From positions 55,599,550 to 55,663,549 of the forward strand of contig NC_030817.1 of assembly GCF_001704415.2 (NCBI RefSeq): a DNA stretch of 64,000 nt. The letters are read 5' to 3'. The notes beneath the pieces are model-generated. The model was not told the origin of the DNA. It was given only the letters and a program-made list of their open reading frames with translations, and did not search any database. This stretch comes from Capra hircus (Eukaryota; Chordata; Mammalia; Artiodactyla; Bovidae). The position numbers and the translations under genes were made by a program. This document shows positions 33,179 through 45,058 of this stretch, piece by piece (positions within the stretch are counted from its first letter, which is position 1; each line of letters begins with the position of its first letter).

Positions 33179-36100
33179 ACTGCCTTTTAAATTTTTCTTT
33201 CCTAATTTCAAATCATGAGTCTTTTGAGATAAATGAACTCAAGGATCCAAGACTGACATTAGCTTTCTCCTGATAGGGATGAGCCAACAGGAAAGATGTG
33301 CACCCAGACGTATGGCACTGGATGCTGGCAGGCCACTCTTGAGATCACCACTTATTACATAGGAGGAAAGTGGGAATCAAATTGATAAATGCCTTGTCCA
33401 AGGACACTCAGCTCTTTGAGGCCTGTATATTGCTATGCTATATGAGAAGTTACAAAGGAGAGCTTTTAGTTAGACCAGGAGTCTGTGGTTACTAGTGTGA
33501 AGTTGACATATAGATGAAACTAAAGGTGTCACAAGTCATGTGTGGTACTGAATGGTGGACATAGAGGGGGAAAAAGCTCGAGTGTGGGATGAGTTTTAGC
33601 ACAGGGACAGATATTAGTGTTTTTCCTCTTGGTAGACGTTCAGTTATATTAATGTAAGTATTTTAAACCCTTCCCTACTAAAATAAGACTGTGTGCTTAT
33701 TATTTTGAGGGTTGAAAGGAAGGACTAAGGTAAGTGCTGGTGGTTAAAGAAGCAAGGAACAACTTGCTTTATGCTTGCTTATTCCAGCCACACCTTTATT
33801 ACACATGCCTTTTAAAATTTCATCATCACCAAAGGCTAATGCAGTGCTAGTAGGTAGACCATTTTGTTTCTTGGCAAAAGAGAATTCTTAAGGGGCTCAT
33901 CCATCCTCTTGGATGTGCAGAAAGATTTGATATTAAATTCTCTACCCTGCCAAAGGCAGAATGATATAGAATCATATCCCAGATAGCTTAGTCGCTTTCA
34001 TCATGAGGAGCCTTAATAGGTATTTCCCATTCTATCTTGCTGTCTCTTTGTCCCTCCTGATGGAGGGAGTTGGTGAATTTTGGGAACCAGCCAAAGAGGG
34101 AATTAGGTAAGCTAAGTCTCCATTTCTGCTATTAACTTGTATTCATAGAATAATATTTAATAGCTGCAATTATCCTTGAGATAAGTGAAGAGGTTCGTCA
34201 TACACAGAATCATATTGTGAAACATTGATTTGTGCTTCTTAGAGGCTAACACAGAAATTGAACTGCTGTGTGTCAGAGGCATTATTTTAAAAATAGAGCC
34301 ATACTGAATCTATGCTAAGCGTTTTGTCTCTTAGCTGTACCAGAATTACCTCTACTTATTTGCGTTTAAAAAATTGGTTATAACATCATTACGGTATCAT
34401 TGTGCAGTACATGAATTTTCTCTGCCTTTTCTAATTTCTCCAGCATTGGATTCTTTAAGAAAGCATCTTGTAAAAACTTCCAGAATGAATGATTTTTATT
34501 TTCAGCTTGCTGGTTTTGTTCTCTCAGTTCTTTCCAGGTAGGGGTCATGTTGTTTGCTCTGCCTTGTCATGTGGAGTTTTGAAGTGTTTGGCACTGGAAT
34601 TTCTTCATTCATTAAGATTCTGGTTGAGCTATGACTTTAGTTTCCAATAGGGAAAATTACAAACAGGATGCAATCACACACGGATTGTCAATGTGGAAAG
34701 TGGATGTTTTCCTTTTCTATAGTTCCGATGCAGAATCTGAACTTCATAATTGTACTGGCAACCTAAGATTCTTTGCATTGAGAAACTGAAGATTAACAGT
34801 GAGGTTAATTGTTAGTCGTTGCTCTATTTAAACCTCATGCTGCAGTTATTTAGTCTTGGTAAGAAGCTGAGGGCTATAATTTTCATTCTTCTTTACTAAT
34901 AACTCACTGTATAATTCTGGCATAAGATTAAATGATTGTAGTTTTGAAACTATTCTTACACCCGCCTAGGATTCCTTGGCATTTTAAAGGAACCACTTCA
35001 GGTTCTACTTCATGGTTTTCCCGGAGGGCCTTGTACAGGCAAAATCCCAATTAGACAGTGCCATCGCAACAGGAGCAAAAGTTGAAATAATATCACTTAG
35101 AACGTTGTATACAGTAGAATCTTTAAGAAACATTTGTTGAATTAAATGGATTTATTGTTAAGTATGTCTGAGTTATAGTAGAGACCATATGCTTTCTCTA
35201 ACCCTGTCTTAAAAGAGAGACATTTTTCAAAGGAAGGTCTGGATATGAAGTCTTGATTATTAATCCTCATAATTAAGATCTAGGATTAGAAGAAAGTTTG
35301 GATGTTTCTGTATACCAAGTATGGGGAAAGACAGTCTGACAGTAAATGGAAAATTGAGCCTTTTCATAAAGCCTTATTCATCGGAGCTAAGTAGATGTTA
35401 AGTGATAGAGGAGGTCTCCTATTTCAAGGAGACATCTTGAGAGGACTTATAATTTGGAAGCCCCTAGGAGAACCCATCTACTCACTAAAGCAAAAAGTTC
35501 CCTGTAGCTTATAGGATCAGAGCAGGGAGTTCTGGGTGGCCTTGCAGCAGTCAGTCATATGATGATCATATTCTGCTACATTTTGCTCTACTCCAATAAT
35601 TTCCTATCCTGCTAACCTGCTAACCCCAGACAATCCTGGTGACTTACCTATTTGGTGGTGAAACTGTCAATTTTCCACTTTTCGTATCAGTCCTTATTAG
35701 ACCAAAACTTAGGTAGGTATCATCTAGGCTCCATCACTTCCTTGGTGTCACCAACTTTATGTGGTCCCTAGATGGCGTAGGTCAGATAATCATTATATGT
35801 CTGCTGCATAATGGTTGATCATAAATGGTGAGATGTAACTTCCACGTCACTCTTACATGACACTTTCCAAGACTGTACAGCTTCTAAAGTGATTCTCCTT
35901 TTCTATGGTGATTCAGAGAGGAACTCTGAGCTGAGCATCAGAAGGTATCTGAGTGCTACTAGCTGTTATTTTTGTTCTTAAAACTTCTTATTTTTGGCCT
36001 GGGTATCTGTTAGTTTTATGGATGGCTTTCTCTCTAATGAGGCACTTCCTAAAGTTTTCTTGACATTCTCAGGTAGGTCCCTGTGAGGCTAAGCCATGAG

Positions 36101-36474
36101 CTGTCAGAGGGAGACAGTTTTCTTTTGATTGCAGGTGCCTGGCTCATTCCCTTGAGAATGGTGGGTATATTGATCTTCTGTATTTTCTATCTTCCTACAT
36201 ACTTTTAAACATGGTTTTGAATACATTTTCCTTTTTTTCCACTTTCTTTGTGTTTGTGAGACCCAATAAAAGGCAAATATTAAGCTGTTTAAAAAATTTA
36301 AAGACTCAGTTAAACCAAGCTCTAATCCATTTAAGCCTCGAAAAAAATCTCTTATGACTACATGAACATCCATTCTAAAGGTAATTGAGGATGCAGAGAC
36401 CATTGTACTACCTTCTTCCCATCATTCTCTATTTAGAGAATCTCTTCTATCTGTGTCTTCAAAATCAGGAAATT
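33179..36474. other. 3.3-kb SINE-free unique sequence
   Basis: No young repeat seen. A weak MIR-like piece (aggaggaaagtgggaatcaa, ccttgtccaaggacactcag) lies at about 33355-33430. The 99-codon minus-strand frame at 36104-36403 has no domain. Confidence 0.45.
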
Positions 36475-36510
36475 TTCTTTCTTTCTTTTTTTTTTTTTTT
36501 TTTTTTTTTT
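36475..36510. repeat. (CTTT)n and T25 run
   Basis: CTTT units lead into about 25 T. No SINE body is attached. Confidence 0.9.
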
Positions 36511-37164
36511 GATGAAATGGTTGTCCACTGTCTAATACTCAATAAAAGAGTTGTTGGAATGGTTATTAACAAGATTGTAATATCTTGTTTTTATAAAAAC
36601 CTTCTGCCCCTGTTTGAATATTTCACCAGCCCTGTTGATGTGAGCAAATAGGATATATTTCCTAAAAGGAATTTGACCCCTTTTTTCCCTCCAAAGGCTT
36701 ACATAATTGAACTACTTCACTCATTGAAATTGAACTACTTCCTGGAAAACCAACATTATTTCACGAGCTTAGCCATTAGGGTAAGTGATTGTGTTTTACA
36801 TTTATTTATATGTATACTATACCTTAGGGGCTAGCAGTGTGCAGGGTATATTACTGGTATCCATTAATTTTATTTATTTTGTTGGTTTCACGTGGTATCC
36901 CTTAACATGTGATGTCTTCTTTTTACTTGGCTGGTCATTGGAGAATCACAGAGCACTGAGCTTCACCTCAATGCTTGAAATACTGGATTTCTACAATTAC
37001 TGAAGGTGATTTCAGACTCTTTAAGAAAAATTCAGTTGCTGTCTTCTCTTCTTATTCATAAGTTAATTTTGGACTTGGAAATAGCTAGTCTTTCTCCCTA
37101 CGTCCACTATTCAGTGAAAGTTAGAAGAAAGCTATCTCTTAGTTTTAAAAGCTGATAAAGAAAA

Positions 37165-38220
37165 AGTAAAGTTGGACTCCTACCTCATACCATATATAAA
37201 AAATTAGCTCAAAGTAGATCAAAGGTCCAAATGTAAGAGCTAAAACTATAAAACTCTAGAAGAAAGCATTGGTGTGATGCTTTATGACCTTAAATCAGGA
37301 AACAGTTTCTTAACTATTATACCATTAGCACAAGCAGAAAAAGAAAAACAAGTAATAAACTGAACTACATATGGCCAGTAGGCACATGAAAAGATACTCA
37401 GCATCACTAATTATTAGAGAAATATAAATAAAACCTAGAAGGTACTACCTCACACTGGTCAGAATGGCCATCATTAAAAAGTCTATAAGGAGAGGATGTG
37501 GAGCAAAAGGGACCCTCCTATACTGTTGGGAATGTAAGTTGGTGCATCAGCTGTGGAAGACAGTGTGGAAGTTCTTCAGAAAACTAAAAATAAATTTACC
37601 ATATGATCCAGCAATCACACTCCTGGGCATATACCCAGGTAAAACTAGAATTCAAAAAGATACATGCATCCTTGTGTTCATAGCAGCACTGTTCACAATA
37701 GTCAAGATACAGAAACAACCTAAATGTTCATCAACATGTGAATGAACAAAGACGATATGGTGCGTATATACAGTGGAATACTACTCAGCCATCAGAAGGA
37801 GTGAAAGGATGCCATGTGCAGCACAAGCAGGCAACCAGAGATGATCATACCAAGTGAAGGTAAGTTAGAAAGAGAATGCAAACACCATATGGTACCACTC
37901 ACATGTGGAACCTAAAAGATGGCACAAATGAGCCTGTCTGCAAAACAGAAACAATTCTCAGGCATGGAAAACAGATTTGTGGTGGCTAAAACAGGGGGCG
38001 GGAACAGGAGGGAAGGACTGGGGGTTTGGGGTTAGCAGATGTAAACTATTATATATAGGATGGTTAAACAGTAAGGTTCTGCTGTATAGCACAGGGATAT
38101 TCAATATGTTATAAATCAAAATGGAAAAAATGTAAAAAGGACTATCTATATATGTGTAACTGAGTCACTTCTACAGCAGAGATTGGCACAACATTGTAAA
38201 TCAACTATAACTTCAATAAT
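37165..38220 (+). mobile_element. L1 ORF2 C-terminal part and 3' UTR
   Basis: Blocks run in L1 order: gttggactcctacctcatac, aagagctaaaactataaaac, gaaaagatactcagcatcac, ccatatgatccagcaatcac, catagcagcactgttcacaa, gcacagggatattcaatatg and gtaaatcaactataacttca. The frame 37464-37745 keeps a piece of the ORF2 C-terminus (YCWECKLVHQLWKTV, LPYDPAITLLGIYPG). It ends in an (AT)n run. Confidence 0.9.
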
Positions 38221-38263
38221 AATATATATATATATATTTCAAAATGTTATATATATATATAAA
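38221..38263. repeat. (AT)n microsatellite pair
   Basis: Two AT runs separated by ttcaaaatgtt, between the L1 end and the next SINE. Confidence 0.9.
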
Positions 38264-38460
38264 GGGGCTTCCCTTGTGGCTCAGCTGGTAAAGAATCTGC
38301 CTGCAGTGCAGAAGACCTAGGTTCGATGCCTGGGTTGGGAAGATCCCCTGGAGAAGGGAAAGGCTACCCACTGTAGTATTTTGGTCTAGAGAATTCCATG
38401 GACTATACAGTCCATCGGGTCACAAAGAGTCGGACATGACTGAGCGACTTTCACTTTCAT
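38264..38460 (+). mobile_element. Bov-tA SINE
   Basis: Near full length, from ggggcttcccttgtggctca to tcggacatgactgagcgact. Confidence 0.94.
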
Positions 38461-38463
38461 GTG

Positions 38464-39290
38464 TAGAAAGAAGTCAGATAATCCAAGAATAAAAAGGCAA
38501 ATCATCCAGTTTTTTAAATGGAATAAAGGTTTACCATAAGGAAGGCTGAGCCCCAAAGGATTGATGCTTTTGAGCTGTGGTGTTGGAGAAGACTCTTGAG
38601 AGTCCTTTAGACCGCAAGGACAAACCAGTCAATCCTAAAGGAAATCAGTCCTAAATATTCATTGGAAGGACTGATGCTGAAGCTGAAGCTCCAGTACTTT
38701 GGCCACCTAATGCAAGAGCTGACTCATTAGAAAAGACTGATGCTGGGAACGACTGAAGACAGGAGGAGAAGGGGACGACAGAGGATGAGATGGTTGGATG
38801 GCATCACTGACTCAATGGACATGAGTTTGAGCAAGCTCCGGGAGATGGTGAAGGACAGGAAAGCCTGGGGTGCTGCAGTCCATGGGATCGCAAAGAGTCA
38901 GACATGACTGAGCAACTGAACAACAGCAAAAGGTTTAGAATAACTGTTTCTCCAAAGAAGATAAACAGATGGTCGATAATCACATGAAAATGTGCTCAGC
39001 ATAATTGGTCGTCAGGGAGATGCAAATCAAAACTACAGTAAGATAGCACTTTACCTATTAGAATGGCTATGATCGAAAAGACAGTAAGTGTTGGGAAGAA
39101 CGTGTAGAATCCTCATTCATGTCTGGTGAGGAATGTAAATGGTACAGCTGATTTGGAACAGCAGGCAGTTTCTCAAAAAATTAAACATAGAATTATGTTT
39201 AGATGTATACCTAGGTATATACAGTTCTAGGTATAGACCCAAGAAAAGAGAATTTTGAGAATTTTATCTATCAGGAAAAATTTTTTTATA
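38464..39290 (+). mobile_element. Old L1 ORF2 C-terminal remnant, split by BovB
   Basis: The left part (aaggcaaatcatccagtttt, aaatggaataaagg) is continued after the BovB by ctgtttctccaaagaagata, gagatgcaaatcaaaactac and ggtacagctgatttggaaca. Stops prevent any long frame. Confidence 0.75.
38525..38937 (+). mobile_element. BovB 3' end with 9-bp TSD
   Basis: About 395 bp of BovB (38534-38928), running from the degraded ORF2 C-terminus (ttttgagctgtggtgttgga) to tcagacatgactgagcaact. TSD aaaggttta lies at 38525-38533 and 38929-38937. The host L1 reads across the insertion. Confidence 0.93.
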
Positions 39291-39830
39291 AGATTTCATT
39301 ATTTTAAGAGAATTTTTAGATTTACAATATAAAATTGAGAGAAAAGTATAGAATGTCCCCACATATCCCCTGCTTCCACATATGCAAAACCTCCCCAATT
39401 ATCAACATCACTCAACAGAGTAAAAAAAGAAAAAAGTTATTTTAAACCAAGGATGAATCTATATTGATTCCAAATCTATTATCAAAGTTCATAGTTCACC
39501 TAAAGATTCACTCTTGATGTGGAACATTCAATGGGTTTTGACAAATGCATATAGGGACACCTATCCATCCTTATAATATGATACACAGTTGCTTTCACTG
39601 CCCTAAAAATCCTCTGTGCTTTACTTAACTCCACCCCTAACCCCCAAATAACTGATCTTTTTTATTGTTTCCATAGTTCTGCATTTTTCAGAATGTCACA
39701 TAGTTGGAATTACACAGTACATAGCCTGTTCAGATTGGTTTCTTTCATTCTGTAATATACATTTAAGGTTTCTCTCTGTCTTTTCATGGCTTGATAGCTC
39801 ATATTTTTTTTACCACTGAGTAATACCCCC

Positions 39831-39930
39831 TCTGGTATTCTTGACTGGAGAATCCCATGGACAGAGGAGCCTAGTGTGCTTTAGTCCATAGCATCACAAA
39901 GAATTGGACACAGCTGAGCATGCACACACA
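39831..39930 (+). mobile_element. Bov-tA SINE, 5'-truncated
   Basis: The 3' half only, from tctggtattcttgactggag to cacagctgagcatgcacaca, inserted in the old antisense L1. Confidence 0.9.
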
Positions 39931-39976
39931 GTGCTCCTTTGTCTAGAGATACCACAGTTTATTAATTCATTCACCT

Positions 39977-40192
39977 ATTGAAGGATGGGCTTCCCTCATA
40001 GCTCAGTTGGTAAAGAATCTGTGTGCAATGCAGGCAACCTGTGTTTGATTCCTCAGTTGAGAAGGTCCCCTGGAGCAGGAAATGGCAACCATTCTTCTTG
40101 TCTGAAGAATCCCATGGACAGAGGAGCCTGGCAGACTACAGTGCATGGGGTCGCAAGAACTGGACACAACTTAGCAACTAAACCACATTGAA
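39977..40192 (+). mobile_element. Bov-tA SINE
   Basis: The body is 39983-40186, from gggcttccctcatagctcag to cacaacttagcaactaaacc. Short TSD attgaa lies at 39977-39982 and 40187-40192. The host L1 continues across it. Confidence 0.92.
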
Positions 40193-40620
40193 AAATAGCT
40201 TGATTGCTTCCAAGCTTTGACAGTTATGAATAAAGCTTCTGTAAACATCCATGTGCAGGTTTTTATATGGACATAAATTTTCAGCTCCTTTGGATAAATA
40301 CTGAGAAATACAGATACTGGATTGTATGGCAAGAGATCATCACATTCTCTCCCAAAGTGGCTATTTCATTTTGCATTCCCACTAGCAATGGATGAGAGTT
40401 ATTGTTGCCCCATATGCTCACCAACAGCGTTTGGTATTGTCAGTGTTCCAGATTTTGGCTACCCTAATAGGCATATAGGTAGGTATCTCGTTTTGATTTA
40501 CATCTCCCCTGATGATACATCGTGTGCACCACCTTTTCATATGCTTACTTGCCACCTGCATATCTTTGGCAAGATGTCTCTAAAGGTCTTTGGCCCACTT
40601 TTAACCAAGTGGTTTGTTTT

Positions 40621-40704
40621 CTTATTGTTGACTTTTCTTTTTAAATTTTACTCTATTTTACTTGACAATACTGTACTGGTTTTGCCATACTTATTGTTGA
40701 CTTT
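40621..40704 (-). mobile_element. 54-bp L1 3'-tail insertion with 15-bp TSD
   Basis: The insert 40636-40689 reads on the minus strand as tatggcaaaaccagtacagt, then attgtcaagtaaaatag, then an A-rich end. That is the extreme 3' end of the bovine L1 also seen here at about 47064-47140. Exact TSD cttattgttgacttt lies at 40621-40635 and 40690-40704. It is an extremely truncated but structurally complete retrotransposition. Confidence 0.93.
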
Positions 40705-41219
40705 AAAAGTTGTTTTTATGTTTTGGATAATAGTCCTTTATCAGATATGCCTTCTGCAAATATTTTCTCTTGATACTATTTTTCACAGGGCAGAAGTTTT
40801 AAATTTTTATCAGTTGCAGCTTATCAATAGATTCTTTTCATACATGATGTACTTGGTGTTATATTTTAAAAAGCATTGTCGTATCCCAGGTATTCCAAGT
40901 TTTCTCCTGTGTTATTTTCTTAGGAATTTTATACTTTTATTTTTAATTTATATTCCTGATCTATTTTGAGTTAATTTCTGTATAGGATGTAAGCTTTGTG
41001 TCTAGGTTTGTTTTTTGTGTGTGGTTGTCTAGTTGTTCCAGGACCATTCATTAAGAGACTTTATTTGTTCCACAATATTGTCTTTGTTTCTTTGTCAAAG
41101 ATCAACTGATTGTATCTGTGGGGATCTATTTCTGAAGTTTCTCTTCTGTTCCGTTGGTCCATTGGTTTATTCTTTTGCCAGTACCACTCTTGATTGCTAT
41201 AGCTTTATAGTAAGTCTGT

Positions 41220-42633
41220 TTCTCCCCAGCTTTATTGAGGTATAATTGACAAATAAAACTGCCAACGTGATGATTTGCTACTCTATATACACTGTGAAAG
41301 GATCTCATCATTGAGTTATGAAGATATCCATTATCTCACATATTTACCCTTTTTGGGGGGGGGCAGGGGCTTAGAACATCTAAGTTCTACTCTCTCAGCA
41401 ATCTTTAGTTTTACAATGCAGTATCAACTATAGTCACAATGTTTTACATTACATTCTCAGACCTTATTCATCTTCTGTCTAAAAGTTTGTACCATCTTAC
41501 CAACCTGTCCTTATTTTCCCTACCCCTCAGTTCCCTAGAAACTACTTGTTTACTGTTTCTACAAGCTTTTTTTTTTAATTGGAGAAAAATTGCTTTAACA
41601 GTGTTGTGTTGGTTTCTGCTGTGCCGTAACATGTCAGTCATAATTTTATGTATATATATGCCTTCCCTCTTGAGCCTCCCTCCCCTCCCTCATCCCACCC
41701 CTCTAGGCTGCCAGAGCGCCAGACTGGGCTCCCTGTGTTGTGCAGCAACTTCCCTGTGGCCGTCTGTTTCACACGTGATAGTGTTCATATGTCAATGCTA
41801 CTTTCTCAGTTCCTCCCACTCTCTCCTTCCCTCACTGTGTTCACAAGTCTTTTCTCTACATCTGTGTCCCCATTCCTGCCCTACAGATAGGTTCATCAGT
41901 ACCGTAGATTCTATGTATTGGCATTACTATACAATATTTGTTTTTCTCTTTCTGACTCTATATAAAACAGGCTCTAGGTTTATCCACCTCACTAGAACTG
42001 ACTCAAACCCATTCCTTTTCATGGCCGAGTAATATTCCATCATAAATGTACCACAACTTCTTTATCCATTCATCTGTCACTGGACATCTAGGTTGTTTCC
42101 ATGTCCTGGCTATTGTAAATATTGCTGCAGTGAGCTTTGGGGTGCATGTGTCTTTTAGAATTGTAGTTTTCTTGGGGAATATTCCCAGTGGTGGAATTGC
42201 TGGGTGATATGGTAGATTTATGCCTAGTTTTTAAAGGAACCTCCATATTGTTCTCCATCATGGCTGGGTCAGTTTACATTCATTGTAATTTGATTTGCAC
42301 TTCTCTAGTAATGAGCAGTGTTGAGCATCTTTCTGTTTTTACAAGTTTGACTTCTTTTTTTTTTTTTTTTTTTAGGATTCCATGTATACGTGAGACCATG
42401 TAGTATTCATCTTTCTCTGTCCAGCTTATTAGCATAATGTCTGCCAGTTTCATTCATATTGTCACAGATGACAAGATTTCCTTCCTTTTTTAAGGCTGAA
42501 GTATTCCACAGTAGTATATGCTACAAGCATGTATCTATATATATATCATACTGTCTTTATCTGCCTATCTGTCAACAGGTGCTTAGGTTATTTCCTTACC
42601 TTGGCTACTGTGGAATGGGAGTACAATAGTAAA
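41220..42633 (-). mobile_element. Second antisense L1, nested in the first
   Basis: Starts with the classic reversed L1 3' end (agctttattgaggtataatt, gacaaataaaac), continues through tcagaccttattcatcttct to 41565, and resumes at 42346 (aggattccatgtatacgtga, cagcttattagcataatgtc). It interrupts the outer L1 between agctttatagtaagtct and taagtcttaaaatgag. TSD traces are imperfect. Confidence 0.8.
41553..42345 (-). mobile_element. Bovine-type L1 3' end, innermost of the nest
   Basis: The body is 41566-42332. It runs from the reversed tail (ttggagaaaaattgctttaa, gtgttgtgttggtttctgct) through 3' UTR to the ORF2 C-terminus (ccgagtaatattccatcata). TSD ctgtttctacaag (41553-41565) and ctgtttttacaag (42333-42345) differs at one base. 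The 197-codon plus frame 41439-42032 is an antisense artefact. Confidence 0.9.
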
Positions 42634-42715
42634 TAAGTCTTAAAATGAGTATCCTCAGCCGTCCAACGGTTATTTCCTTCTACGTCATGTTGGTTATTCG
42701 AGGAGTTTTATCACT

Positions 42716-42941
42716 CCATATAAACTAAAAAAAATTATTCAAATCATTTGCTTTTTTAAAAAAATATTTATTTATTTGGCTGAACTGGGTCTTAGTTGTA
42801 GCATGAGGATCTTTTAGTCATAGCATATGAACTTATTTGCAGCACGTGGGATCTTGTTCCTTGACCAGGAGTGGGACCCAGGCCCACTGCATTGAGAGTG
42901 CAGAGTCTTAGCCATGGGACTACCATGAAAGTCCATATAAA
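42716..42941 (-). mobile_element. CHR-type SINE with 9-bp TSD in the outer L1
   Basis: The clear SINE part is 42762-42932 (tatttatttatttggctgaa through gggactaccatgaaagt). TSD ccatataaa lies at 42716-42724 and 42933-42941, matching the L1 sequence expected there. Confidence 0.85.
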
Positions 42942-44026
42942 TTTTATTTTATTTTTTTTAATTTTAAAATCACTTCATTGATACCCATAAAATATCTTGC
43001 TGGGATATTGACATGGGTTGATTGAATATATGGATCAAGTTGGGAAGAACCAGCATCTTGACAGTATCGTGTGTTCCTCTCTGTGAACATGGGTTATCCC
43101 TTCATTTATTTACTTCTTTAATTTTCTTTATCTAAATTTTGTAGTTTTCCACATAGAGATCTTATACGTGTTTTTTTAGATTTATATTAATACCTAAATA
43201 TTATATTTTGGGACGAACTGATGTAAATGGAATTTTTTATTTTAAATTCCTTTTGATCATTGTTTGTGTATAGGAAAGAAATTCAGTTTTGCATATTAAC
43301 TTGAATGTTCCAAATGTGCATTATAATCAATTATTACTTCAAGGGTTTTAATTTTTTTGTCAACTTTTTTAGATTTTCTACATAATCATGTCATCCTCTT
43401 TAATTTCTTTTCTCCCAGTCTGGATACCTTTTATTTTTTTCTCTTGCTTATTGTATTAGCTAGGACTCCCTGAGTGATGTTGAAAAGAAGTGGTTAGAGG
43501 GAATATCCTGCTTCTTACCTGATCTTAGTGAAAAAGCTTTAAGTTTCTCACTTTTTAAAGTATAATGTTAGCTTTACATTTTTCATAGATAATCTTTGTG
43601 AAGTTGAGAAAACTCTTTTCTATTTCTTGTTTAGTGAGAGTTTCTATCATTAATGAGTGTTGGATTTTGTCAAATTCTGTCTCTGCATCTATTAACGATT
43701 GTATGATATTTTTTTAAAAACCTGTTGATGTGATAGATTACAGTAATTGATTTTTGAAGAAAAAATTTTCAGTCAAGCTGATAGAGCTAGTTGATAGAGT
43801 TAATTGACAATACAATGGGGCATCTTTCTTGAGCTGGAAAAGCTGTGCAGATATCACACTGATAAGTCATAATCCTTGCTTATTCCAAGTTGGCTATCAC
43901 TTGTGAAGATGACTGTCGTGCCGGTAGAACCCAATTTGGGGTTGCATAAGAGGGATCCAGAAAACAGACCTGAGACTTTAGAAGATGTGAGGTCTAATAG
44001 AGGTCAAGAAAACTGAGGTTCAGTCC

Positions 44027-45058
44027 AGGTCAGTTTGCTCAGTCGTGTCCGACTCTTTGCAGCCCCATGGACTGCAGCACGCCAGGCTTCCCTGTCCTTC
44101 ACCATCTCCTGCTGCTGAGTCACTTCAGTTGTGTCTGACTCTGTGTGACCCCATAGATGGCAGGCCACCAGGCTCCCCCATCCCTGGGATCCTCCAGGCA
44201 AGAATACTGGAGTGGATTGCCATTTCCATCCCCAATGCATGAAAGTGAAAAGTGAAAGTGAAGTCACTTAGTCGTGTCCGACTCCTAGTGACCCCATGGA
44301 CTGCAGCCTACCAGGCTCCTCCATCCATGGGATTTGCTGGGCAAGAGTACTGGAGTGGGTTGCCACTGCCTTCTCCTCACCATTTCCTGGAGCTTGCTCA
44401 AACTCATGTCCATTGAGTCAGTGATGCCATCCAACCATCTTATCCTCTGTCATCCCCTTCTCCTCTTGCTTTCAATCTTTCCCAGCCTCAGGGTCTTTTT
44501 CAGTGAGTCAGTTCTTCGCATCAGGTGGCCAAAGTATTGGAGCTTCAGCTTCAGCATCAGTCCTTCCAATGAATATTCAGGACTGATTTCCTTTAGGATG
44601 GACTCGTTTGATCTCCTTGCAGTTCAAGGGATTCTCAAGAGTCTTCTCCAACACCACACCTCAAAAGCATCAATTCTTCAACATTCAGCTTTCTTTATGG
44701 TCCAACTCTCACATCCATACAGGACTGCTGGAAAAACCATAGCTTTGACTATATGGACCTTTGTCAGCAAAATAATGTCTCTGCTCTTTAAAATATACTG
44801 TCTAGGTTTGTCATAGCTTTTCTTCCAAGGAGCAAGTGTCTTTTAATATCATGGCTGCAGTCACCATCTGCAGTGATTTGGGAGTCTAAGAAAATAAAGT
44901 CTCTCACTGTTTCCATTGTTTCCCCATCTATTTGCCGTGAAGTGATATGACCAGATGTCATGATCTTCATTTTTTGAATGTTGAGATTTAAGCCAGCCTC
45001 TTCACTCTCTTCTTTCACTTTCATTCACCAACAGGCTTTTTAGTTTCTCTTCACTTTC
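44027..45058 (-). mobile_element. BovB 3' portion, antisense, split by BOV-A2
   Basis: Reverse-complement BovB from its 3' end (tttgctcagtcgtgtccgac) to about 44110. It resumes at 44377 (tcaccatttcctggagcttg) and ends near 45058. The minus-strand frame 44788-45024 keeps the segment after the reverse-transcriptase core (MKVKEESEEAGLNLNIQKM). The 160-codon plus frame at 44334-44816 is antisense to it. Confidence 0.92.
44099..44388 (-). mobile_element. BOV-A2 dimeric SINE inside BovB
   Basis: The body is 44111-44376, two monomers joined at ccaatgcatgaaagtgaaaa. TSD tcaccatctcct (44099-44110) and tcaccatttcct (44377-44388) has one mismatch. BovB reads through when it is removed. Confidence 0.94.

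Larger units (their letters stand above)
39295..43765 (-). mobile_element. Old antisense L1 (outer element of a nest)
   Basis: Antisense L1 from its 3' UTR (tagatttacaatataaaatt, tccccacatatcccctgctt) through ORF2 (ggatgtaagctttgtgtcta, agctttatagtaagtctg) to about 41219. It resumes at about 42634 (taagtcttaaaatgagtatc, ggatcaagttgggaagaacc, tgatcttagtgaaaaagctt) and ends near 43765. It is interrupted by two Bov-tAs, a 54-bp L1 tail, a second L1 and a CHR SINE. The 215-codon plus frame at 40322-40969 is antisense to ORF2 and is not a gene. Confidence 0.85.

Noticed and set aside
40322..40969. A 215-codon plus-strand open frame
   Set aside because: It lies wholly on the antisense strand of an old L1 ORF2 and spans a 54-bp insertion. 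There is no independent coding signal.
41439..42032. A 197-codon plus-strand open frame
   Set aside because: It is antisense to the 3' UTR and ORF2 end of a bovine L1 and crosses that element's TSD.
44334..44816. A 160-codon plus-strand open frame
   Set aside because: It is antisense to BovB ORF2 and begins inside a BOV-A2. The same antisense frame recurs at 57332-57757 in another BovB, which shows it is a family artefact.
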